Shown here piece after piece: positions 57,553 to 64,000 of a DNA stretch of 64,000 nucleotides (its first letter is position 1; every line of letters begins with the position of its first letter). The notes beneath the pieces are model-generated. The model saw only the letters and a list, made by a program, of their open reading frames with translations, ran no database searches and was not told the DNA's origin. The position numbers were made by a program, and so were the translations under genes. Location: positions 434,001 to 498,000 of the forward strand of contig NZ_JAINVV010000001.1 in assembly GCF_019880585.1 (NCBI RefSeq), in the 5' to 3' direction. This stretch comes from Sphingomonas colocasiae. Lineage in GTDB: Bacteria > Pseudomonadota > Alphaproteobacteria > Sphingomonadales > Sphingomonadaceae.

Positions 57553-59300
57553 CAGACCAGCGCCTTCGCCTCGTCGTCCATTTCGCCCGAAACATCGTCG
57601 GACTGGAGGATCATTTCGGTATGCGATGCGCCCGAAGGGATCATCGGGAAACAATTGGCCAGTTTCGCGACACGGCAATCGACCAGCACGGGGCCGGGCG
57701 TGTCGAGCATCTGGCGAATGCCCGGCTCAAGTTCCTGCTGTCCTTCGATACGGATGCCCGTCCAGCCATAGGCTTCGGCGAGCTTCACGAAATCGGGCAG
57801 CGCATCCGAATAGCTTTCCGAATAGCGGCTGGAATAGGTGAGCTGCTGCCACTGGCGCACCATGCCCATATATTCGTTGTTCAGGATGAACAGCTTCACC
57901 GGCAGGCGATATTGCGTCGCCGTGCCCAGTTCCTGGATGTTCATCTGGATCGAGGCTTCGCCCGCGATATCGATCACCAGCGCATTGGGATTGCCGAGCT
58001 GCGCGCCGATCGCGGCGGGCAGGCCATAGCCCATCGTGCCCAGCCCGCCCGAGGTCAGCCACTTGTTGGGCTGCTCGAAATGGAAATGCTGCGCCGCCCA
58101 CATCTGATGCTGGCCGACTTCGGTGGTGATGATCGGATTGACGTGTTTCGTCGCTTCCCAAAGGCTGCGGATCGCCTGTTGCGGCATGATTTCCTTGGCC
58201 GAGGCCGGGAAGTCCAGGCACTTCTTCGCGCGCCAGCCCTCGATCCGCGACCACCAGGCCGACAGGTCGTTCTTGCGGTGCTGGCGCGCTTTCCACACGC
58301 GGATCATGTCCTCCATCGCGCGGCCGACATCGGCGATGATCGGCAGGTCGACGGCCACGGTCTTGTTGACCGAGGACCGGTCGATATCGATGTGGATCTT
58401 CTTGGCATGCGGCGCGAAGGCGTCGAGCCGGCCGGTCACGCGATCGTCGAAACGGCTGCCGAGCGCGATGATCAGGTCCGCCTGGTTCATCGCGAAATTG
58501 GCTTCATAAGTGCCGTGCATGCCCAGCATGCCCAGCCACTGATCGGACGAGGCGGGGAAGGCGCCCAGGCCCATCAGGGTCGAGGTGACGGGCGCGCCCG
58601 TGATCTTCGCCAGTTCGCGCAGCAGTTGTGCCGCCGCCGGGCCGGAATTGATGACGCCGCCGCCGGTGTAGAAGATCGGCCGCTCCGCCGCCGCCAGCAT
58701 CTCTACCGCCGCCTCGATCAGCGACTGTTCGGCCTTCAGCGCGGGACGATAGGTCTTGTGCTGGATCGCGGCCGGCTTGCGATATTTCGCGGTGGCGACC
58801 TGCACGTCCTTGGGGATGTCGATCACCACCGGGCCGGGACGGCCCGAAGTCGCGATATGGAAGGCCTCGTGGATCACCTCGCCCAGTCGCTCGGGCGACT
58901 TCACCAGATAATTATGCTTGGTGCAGTGGCGGGTGATGCCGATCGTATCGGCTTCCTGGAACGCGTCGCTGCCGATCAGATGCGTCGCCACCTGGCCGGT
59001 GATGACGACCATCGGGATCGAATCCATCAGCGCGTCGGTGATGCCGGTGACGGCATTGGTCGCGCCGGGGCCGGAGGTCACCAGCACGACGCCGGGCTTG
59101 CCGGTCGAGCGTGCATAGCCCTCCGCTGCGTGCGTCGCCGCCTGCTCGTGCCGGACCAGGATGTGCTTGATGCGCTTCTGCTTGAAAATCGCGTCGTAGA
59201 TCGGAAGGACGGCGCCACCCGGATAGCCGAATACGACCTCGACACCCAGATCGCTGAGTGCCTCGACCAATATATCCGCACCGGACTTTTCCGCAGTCAT
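57552..59300 (-). CDS. ilvB: Acetolactate synthase large (catalytic) subunit
   Basis: 582 residues. Catalytic Glu in RHEQAATHAAEGYAR, FAD region, and the thiamine-diphosphate site GEASIQMNIQEL with NNEYMGMVRQWQ. It makes acetolactate or acetohydroxybutyrate from pyruvate. The ATG at 59300 gives the usual short N-terminus before LVEALSDLGVEVVFGYPGG. First gene of ilvB-ilvN-ilvC. Confidence 0.96.
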   Translation of the reverse strand: MTAEKSGADILVEALSDLGVEVVFGYPGGAVLPIYDAIFKQKRIKHILVRHEQAATHAAEGYARSTGKPGVVLVTSGPGATNAVTGITDALMDSIPMVVITGQVATHLIGSDAFQEADTIGITRHCTKHNYLVKSPERLGEVIHEAFHIATSGRPGPVVIDIPKDVQVATAKYRKPAAIQHKTYRPALKAEQSLIEAAVEMLAAAERPIFYTGGGVINSGPAAAQLLRELAKITGAPVTSTLMGLGAFPASSDQWLGMLGMHGTYEANFAMNQADLIIALGSRFDDRVTGRLDAFAPHAKKIHIDIDRSSVNKTVAVDLPIIADVGRAMEDMIRVWKARQHRKNDLSAWWSRIEGWRAKKCLDFPASAKEIMPQQAIRSLWEATKHVNPIITTEVGQHQMWAAQHFHFEQPNKWLTSGGLGTMGYGLPAAIGAQLGNPNALVIDIAGEASIQMNIQELGTATQYRLPVKLFILNNEYMGMVRQWQQLTYSSRYSESYSDALPDFVKLAEAYGWTGIRIEGQQELEPGIRQMLDTPGPVLVDCRVAKLANCFPMIPSGASHTEMILQSDDVSGEMDDEAKALV

Positions 59301-59358
59301 CCTTCGTCTCCGTTTGACGCACCTCGTTGCGCCGCAGCGCAGCGAAGGCAAGGCGGGC

Positions 59359-59387
59359 TGGCTAGAGGCAAGAAATTAATCTGTCAA
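59359..59387 (-). promoter_or_regulatory. Candidate ilvBNC promoter inside the miaA 3' end
   Basis: On the minus strand TTGACA (59387-59382) and TAGCCA (59364-59359) are spaced 17 bp, about 60 bp before the ilvB start. The -35 is consensus; the -10 is weak. The -35 lies in the last codons of miaA. No leader peptide with Ile, Leu or Val runs is seen in the short leader. Confidence 0.5.
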
Positions 59388-60326
59388 CGCATAGTTGCGT
59401 AACTTAATTGCTATTTGATCGATCATTTTGTTGTCTGGTTGCGCGTCGAATCGCTCCCAATCGGCCGGCGGCTGGCGCGAAAACCAAGTATACTGGCGTT
59501 TTCCATATTGTCGCGTGGCGATGCGGCCGCGTTCCGCCATCATGGCCCGATCGCCGGAGCCGCGCAGCCAGGCGGCGATCTCGGGCACGCCGATCGCGCG
59601 CATCACCGGCAAGGCGGGATCGAGGCCGCGCGCCAGCAGCGTTTCGACTTCCCCGATGGCGCCGTGTTCGATCATCGCGTCGAACCGGCGATCGATCCGG
59701 TCGAACAGCCAGTCGCGCGGGGGAAGCAGCACCACCGGCAGCAATCGGATCCGGTCGCCGATCCCGCCGCTCAGCGATGCCTGCCAGTGTGCGAGCGGCC
59801 GGCCGGTCGAGCGGACGGTTTCCAATGCGCGGGCGATGCGGCTGCTGTCGGCCGGAGAGAGGCGAGCAGCGGCATCCGGGTCCTCGATCGCCAGCGCCGC
59901 GTGAGCCTCGGCAACGGGAAGCGCGCGCACCCGGGCGCGGATATCGGGATCGATGTCCGGCACCGGGGCGATGCCGTCGAGCAGGGTCCGCAGATAAAGC
60001 CCGGTTCCGCCGGTGACGATCGGCAACAGGCCTGCCGCGTGCGCACGATCGATCTCGATGCGCGCATCTTCCGCCCATCGCGCCGCCGAACAGGCTTCCG
60101 CTCCATCGATATGGCCGAACAGCCGATGGGGAACGTCCTCCATCTCGTGCGCGTCCGGGCGCGCGCTCAGGATGCGCAGGTCGCGATATACCTGCATCGA
60201 ATCGGCGTTGATCACCACCGAAGGGTGCAAATGGCCGAGGCGGACCGCCAATGCCGACTTGCCGCTAGCGGTCGGGCCTGCAATGAGCGCGACCGGTTTT
60301 GGGCGCGGGAGCCGAGTCTTGTTCAT
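59376..60326 (-). CDS. miaA: tRNA dimethylallyltransferase MiaA
   Basis: 316 residues. P-loop GPTASGKS, the DSMQVYRDL substrate loop, [14 protein letters not shown] and [11 protein letters not shown] identify MiaA. It adds an isoprenyl group to A37 of tRNAs reading UNN codons. The ATG at 60326 overlaps the divergent serB start by eight bases, so its promoter must lie within serB. Confidence 0.95.
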   Translation of the reverse strand: MNKTRLPRPKPVALIAGPTASGKSALAVRLGHLHPSVVINADSMQVYRDLRILSARPDAHEMEDVPHRLFGHIDGAEACSAARWAEDARIEIDRAHAAGLLPIVTGGTGLYLRTLLDGIAPVPDIDPDIRARVRALPVAEAHAALAIEDPDAAARLSPADSSRIARALETVRSTGRPLAHWQASLSGGIGDRIRLLPVVLLPPRDWLFDRIDRRFDAMIEHGAIGEVETLLARGLDPALPVMRAIGVPEIAAWLRGSGDRAMMAERGRIATRQYGKRQYTWFSRQPPADWERFDAQPDNKMIDQIAIKLRNYALTD

Positions 60327-61194
60327 CCTTACATTGATAGCCGACGGTCTTTCCGCAGGCGACACCAGCGATGCCGCCGATCGGCTCCGCGCCGTGGGCT
60401 GCGCGCCCGGTGAGGGGCGCTGGATCGACGAAGGCATGGCGTTCGATCTGCGCTTCACCGGCGATCCGGCGGCGGCGCGGCGTGCGGCGGAAGGGCAGGT
60501 CGCCCGCGCCGATGCGATCGTCCAGCGCGAAGCCGCGCGCGAAAAGGCGCTGATCGTCTCCGATATGGATTCGACGATGATCACCGTCGAATGCATCGAC
60601 GAACTCGCCGATTATGCGGGGTTGCGCGCCGAGATTTCGGCGGTGACCGAGCGGGCGATGCAGGGCGAGCTCGATTTCGAGGCGGCGCTCGATGCGCGTG
60701 TCGCGCTGCTCAAGGGCATGGACGTCTCGATACTCGAGACCTGTTATCGTGAGCGCGTTCGGCTCATGCCGGGTGCCGAGGCGCTGGTGCGCACGATGCG
60801 CGCGCGGGGCGGGGCGGCGGTGCTGGTCTCGGGCGGCTTCACCCATTTCGCGGATCCGGTGGCGGCGGCGATCGGCTTCGACCGCGCGATCTCGAACCGG
60901 CTGGGCATGGCGGACGGCAAGCTCGACGGTACGGTCGGCCGTCCGATCGTCGGCGCGGAAGCGAAGCGAGAAGCGCTGCTGGCCGCGATGGCCGAACATG
61001 GCGTTCCGCTCGAACGGACGCTCGCGGTCGGCGACGGCGCGAACGATATCCCGATGATCGAGGCGGCCGGGCTGGGCATCGCCTATCACGCCAAGGAAAA
61101 GGCCGCCGCCGCCGCCGATGCGCGGGTGATGCACGGCGACCTGACCGCGCTGCTTTATGCGCAAGGCATCGCGCGCCGGGACTGGGTGAATTGA
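60319..61194 (+). CDS. serB: Phosphoserine phosphatase
   Basis: 291 residues from a TTG start at 60319, supported by GGGAG seven bases upstream and by the typical beginning F-I-x-T-L-I-A of SerB. The HAD nucleophile motif is DMDST (Asp82, Asp84), with [12 protein letters not shown] and [16 protein letters not shown] later. The N-terminal ~75 residues are a small ACT-like domain. It makes serine from phosphoserine. It overlaps miaA head to head. Confidence 0.93.
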   Translation: MFILTLIADGLSAGDTSDAADRLRAVGCAPGEGRWIDEGMAFDLRFTGDPAAARRAAEGQVARADAIVQREAAREKALIVSDMDSTMITVECIDELADYAGLRAEISAVTERAMQGELDFEAALDARVALLKGMDVSILETCYRERVRLMPGAEALVRTMRARGGAAVLVSGGFTHFADPVAAAIGFDRAISNRLGMADGKLDGTVGRPIVGAEAKREALLAAMAEHGVPLERTLAVGDGANDIPMIEAAGLGIAYHAKEKAAAAADARVMHGDLTALLYAQGIARRDWVN

Positions 61195-61255
61195 TCGGGC
61201 TTTGAAGACTTCTGTCGCTTCGGCGCAAGCCAGAACGACAGGATGTGCCGAGCCT

Positions 61256-61402
61256 TAGGACCAACCGACATTCAGTTCAGATCGAGTCGAAAATGGTGGT
61301 TTCTCGTGACCCGGAGCGCAGCGTACTTGCGGTACGTGAGCACCGGAAGCGCGGGAAGCCGCCATTTGCAGGCCGATATGGGCTGAATGTCGGTCGTTCC
61401 TA
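61256..61402. repeat. 147-bp inverted-repeat element between serB and SPOR gene
   Basis: The ends are 20-bp near-perfect inverted repeats sharing ACCGACATTCAG (61256-61275 and 61383-61402). Inside, AAATGGTGG...and...CCGCCATTT with a central GTAC-TTGCG-GTAC form a second long imperfect hairpin. The right end overlaps the stop codon of the SPOR protein. It resembles a small non-autonomous element of sphingomonads and may also end both convergent transcripts. Confidence 0.75.
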
Positions 61403-62404
61403 AGCCTTGACCGCCAGGCAGGCCTGACCACTGCGTTTGACGGCAGCGCACTGGCTTTCCGCCTGCGCCTTGGTCTGGAACGGCCCCGCCTGCAGCTTGG
61501 TGATCGCGCCGGCTTTCACCATGAAGGGCTGGAGGCCGCCAAGGCCCGAGACATTGCGTTCGAGCGAACTCCACAGCGCCTTGGCCCGGCCGGGTTCGCT
61601 GAACGCGCCAAGCTGGATGCGCCAGGGGCCGCTGCGGGCGGGTGTCGCCACGGTGGCCATCGGCTTCGGCGCCGCGGGTGTGGCCGCGGCCTGCGTGCGG
61701 GCGGGCGGCGGCGCTGCCGGGCGTGTCACCGGGGCCGGCGCGGGCTGGCCCGGCGGCGGATAGCTGGTGCCCGGCCCCTTCATCGCCGGCTGTGACGGCG
61801 GCAGTTCGGCCGCCGCGATCGCAGCGCTTTGCGGCCGGGCGGCCTTCAATTCGAGATCGCGGGCGAGGGCGGTGCCCTTCTGCCGCTGATCGAGCGGAAT
61901 ATACTGGTCCATCTGTGCGAGCGTGGTCGATGCCTGGGGCAGTCCGGCGGACGATGCCCGCGTCATCAGCGCATAGGCGCGGATCCAGTCCTTCTCGGTC
62001 AGGTCGCCGTTGAACAGTGCGGTGCCCAGCACATATTGCGCCCTGGGCTCGCCGCGATCCGCCGATTTCTGGATCCAGGGCAGCGCCTCCTTGCGGTTGC
62101 CGTTCTGGAACAGGATCAGCCCGTAATTGTCGGCGGCCTGGATATGGCCCTGCGCCGCAGCCTTCTGGTACCAGCTTTCCGCCTGTTTCAGATCGACGGG
62201 AAGGCCGCGGCCGAGTTTATAGGCCTGCGCCAGGTTGAACTGGGCATCGGGATCGCCGGCGATCGCGGCCGGCCGCCATTCCTTGATCGCTGCGGCATAA
62301 TCTCCGCGTTGCCAGGCGTCGACGCCGGCCTTGACGTCGGCCAGTGCCGGCGCCGTCAGGCTCGCCAGCGCCAAGCCCAATCCCATCATCCCCACCAACC
62401 GCAT
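61400..62404 (-). CDS. Sel1-repeat and SPOR-domain periplasmic protein
   Basis: 334 residues. A signal peptide (cleavage near PALADV) is followed by about four Sel1-type TPR repeats (residues 30-165; e.g. DAQFNLAQAYKLGRGLPVD). A Pro/Ala-rich linker and a C-terminal SPOR domain (GPWRIQLGAFSEPGRAKALW) follow. SPOR domains bind denuded septal glycan, so a role at the division site is likely. Its stop codon lies in the inverted-repeat element. Confidence 0.92.
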   Translation of the reverse strand: MRLVGMMGLGLALASLTAPALADVKAGVDAWQRGDYAAAIKEWRPAAIAGDPDAQFNLAQAYKLGRGLPVDLKQAESWYQKAAAQGHIQAADNYGLILFQNGNRKEALPWIQKSADRGEPRAQYVLGTALFNGDLTEKDWIRAYALMTRASSAGLPQASTTLAQMDQYIPLDQRQKGTALARDLELKAARPQSAAIAAAELPPSQPAMKGPGTSYPPPGQPAPAPVTRPAAPPPARTQAAATPAAPKPMATVATPARSGPWRIQLGAFSEPGRAKALWSSLERNVSGLGGLQPFMVKAGAITKLQAGPFQTKAQAESQCAAVKRSGQACLAVKA

Positions 62405-62588
62405 GTTCGAATCCCTGAAAATCGTGACGGTGGATCATTGTAAGCACAATTTCCTAAGCGGTTATTAGCAGAAAATTCAGCATGTCCTGACCCTGAACGC
62501 GCGGTGCGTAGGGCTTTCAGCCCATTAACCAGATTTTAGCCCGCGCCGTGCGATTGCCCCATCCGGGAATTCGAGCCGAGGGGAATCT

Positions 62589-63305
62589 ATGCGCGTTCTG
62601 GCACTTGCATCGCAGAAGGGAGGATCCGGCAAGACCACCTTGTCCGGTCACCTCGCCGTGCAGGCGCAACGCGCCGGCGCCGGCCCGGTCGTGCTCATCG
62701 ATATCGATCCGCAGGGGTCGCTCGCCGACTGGTGGAACGAGCGCGAAGAGGAATATCCCGCTTTCGCGCAGACCACCGTCGCACGGCTCGCGTCGGACCT
62801 CGAAGTTCTGCGCCAGCAGGGGTTCCGCCTGGCGGTGATCGATACGCCGCCCGCCATCACCATGGCGATCCAGAGCGTGATCGCCGTCGCCGAACTGATC
62901 GTGGTGCCGACGCGCCCGAGCCCGCACGACCTGCGCGCCGTGGGCGCCACCGTCGACCTGTGCGAACGCGCGGGCAAGCCGCTGATCTTCGTGGTCAATG
63001 GCGCGACGCCCAAGGCCAAGATCACTTACGAGGCCGCCGTCGCGCTGTCGCAGCACGGCACGGTTGCGCCGGTGACGCTGCATCACCGCACCGATTTCGC
63101 GGCATCGATGATCGATGGTCGCACCGTGATGGAAGTCGATCCCAAGAGCCGTTCCGCCAATGAGGTGGCCGAACTCTGGACCTATGTGTCCGACCGGCTC
63201 GAGAAGAATTTCCGCCGCACCGTGTTCAGTGCGCCGTCGCTCGGCCAGCCTTATAATTCTCCTCGTCCCGCAGGTGGTTTCGGCCGCCGCGTCGTCGGCC
63301 AGTAA
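62589..63305 (+). CDS. ParA/MinD-type ATPase
   Basis: 238 residues. Deviant Walker A KGGSGKTT at 10-17 with the signature Lys10, Walker B VIDTPP, and switch region PTRPSPHDLRA. It is ParA-like but lacks an N-terminal HTH. The partner gene 13 bp downstream encodes a ribbon-helix-helix protein, not a ParB, which suggests positioning of cargo other than the replication origin or a type Ib-like pair. Divergent from the SPOR gene across 184 bp. Confidence 0.9.
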   Translation: MRVLALASQKGGSGKTTLSGHLAVQAQRAGAGPVVLIDIDPQGSLADWWNEREEEYPAFAQTTVARLASDLEVLRQQGFRLAVIDTPPAITMAIQSVIAVAELIVVPTRPSPHDLRAVGATVDLCERAGKPLIFVVNGATPKAKITYEAAVALSQHGTVAPVTLHHRTDFAASMIDGRTVMEVDPKSRSANEVAELWTYVSDRLEKNFRRTVFSAPSLGQPYNSPRPAGGFGRRVVGQ

Positions 63306-63318
63306 GGGGGAAGGCATC

Positions 63319-63984
63319 ATGGGCGAACCGAAACCGCTCGCATCGCTGTCCTCCAGCCTTCTGGCGCGCAAGGGACAGGCCAAGCCCGCCATGCGCCCCC
63401 AGGGGTTCGGCAGCTTCGGCAATCCCTTCAACGGGCATGACGATCTCGGCTGGAACGATATGGGGCATGATGTGCGCCATCCCGTTCCGATCCATCAGGA
63501 CGTGCATCCCGAACCGGTTCACGAGCTTCCGCCGGTGGTGCTCCAGCGCGAGGAACTCGCCGAGGAACTGAACCTGGTTCCGCAGAATTTCCATGCGCCC
63601 GAAATCCTCGCGCCGATCGGCAAGGCAACCGCGCAGCCCGATTTCAGTTTCGAGGAAGCCGAACAGGCTTATGATGAACCGGCCTATGAGGAAGCTGCGG
63701 TGGAGCCCGCGCCGGCAGCGCCTGAACTCCCGGTCGTCGCACCGGTTGCCCGCAAGGTGCCGATCGTCGCGATCAAGCGCGCGCACAAGGCGGCCAAGAG
63801 CCGCAAGGGCAAGGCTGCCTTCACGCTGCGACTGGATCCGGAGCGGCACCTGAAACTGCGCCTGGCATGCGCGATCGGCCGCGAATCCGCGCAGTCGATC
63901 GTGACCGAGGCGCTCGATCGTTATCTCGCCAGCCTGCCGGACATCGACGAACTGGCCCGCAAGGTGCCGGGATCGACCCGCTGA
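63319..63984 (+). CDS. Disordered protein with C-terminal ribbon-helix-helix, ParA partner
   Basis: 221 residues. The first ~155 are low-complexity (Pro, Glu, His, Ala; MGEPKPLASLSSSLLARKG near the start). A Lys/Arg-rich patch (KRAHKAAKSRKGK) leads into a RHH-like domain (AAFTLRLDPERHLKLRLACA, SAQSIVTEALDRYL). AAGGGGGAAGG gives a strong ribosome site. It is probably co-transcribed with and a partner of the ParA above, as DNA-binding or cargo adaptor. Confidence 0.8.
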   Translation: MGEPKPLASLSSSLLARKGQAKPAMRPQGFGSFGNPFNGHDDLGWNDMGHDVRHPVPIHQDVHPEPVHELPPVVLQREELAEELNLVPQNFHAPEILAPIGKATAQPDFSFEEAEQAYDEPAYEEAAVEPAPAAPELPVVAPVARKVPIVAIKRAHKAAKSRKGKAAFTLRLDPERHLKLRLACAIGRESAQSIVTEALDRYLASLPDIDELARKVPGSTR

Positions 63985-64000
63985 GGCAAATGGGGGTTAT

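Noticed and set aside
57621-59402. 593-codon plus-strand frame opposite ilvB
   Set aside because: Antisense shadow of acetolactate synthase.

Overview
The window comes from a high-GC alphaproteobacterium, most likely a member of the Sphingomonadaceae. The evidence is the mreBCD-mrdA-rodA, leuA, bioFDA and ilvBNC gene sequences, MucR-type regulation, and a Trb-type conjugation cluster in the arrangement familiar from sphingomonad plasmids and integrative elements. The window has two unlike halves that meet at a tRNA-Lys(CTT) gene on the minus strand at 39467-39542.

Bases 1 to about 39466 read as one end of an integrative and conjugative element (ICE); its other end lies off the left edge. It starts with cargo: the C-terminal part of a TonB-dependent receptor followed by an exported M16 zinc peptidase, a pair that resembles the FusA/FusC protein-import logic. 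A decayed region follows. The backbone comes next: a small HTH protein with an RNA-polymerase alpha-CTD-like tail, ArdC-type antirestriction protein, DUF2958, a large ParB-like protein, a MucR-type regulator, DUF736, a repeat-rich putative oriT, a relaxase, the TraG coupling protein, a ribbon-helix-helix protein, and trbBCDEJLFGI plus DUF2274. A second HTH/alpha-CTD-like protein and an ECF sigma factor close this module.

From about 26.6 to 39.1 kb lies a defence island. It holds a RloC/PrrC-like AAA_13 ATPase with a zinc-hook CxxC, a small membrane-anchored protein of unknown role, a complete Wadjet operon (jetABCD), and a Mrr-nuclease/STAND NTPase. A 3' gene stump at 26591-26710 marks its probable left junction. 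No integrase is visible between the island and the tRNA, so it is presumably at the unseen end.

Right of the tRNA is ordinary chromosome. The minus strand carries a cell-elongation operon (mreB-mreC-mreD-mrdA-rodA), divergent from mutL. A small secreted protein and a secreted serine hydrolase follow on the plus strand. Then come minus-strand amino-acid and vitamin genes: leuA with a Leu-rich leader peptide and paired attenuator arms, a YceI protein, bioF-bioD-bioA, and ilvB-ilvN-ilvC. miaA and serB are divergent with overlapping start codons. A SPOR/Sel1 protein and a ParA plus ribbon-helix-helix pair end the window. Noteworthy small-scale structure in this half includes a 150-bp palindromic element inserted in frame in bioD, a 147-bp inverted-repeat element between serB and the SPOR gene, and several perfect bidirectional terminators.
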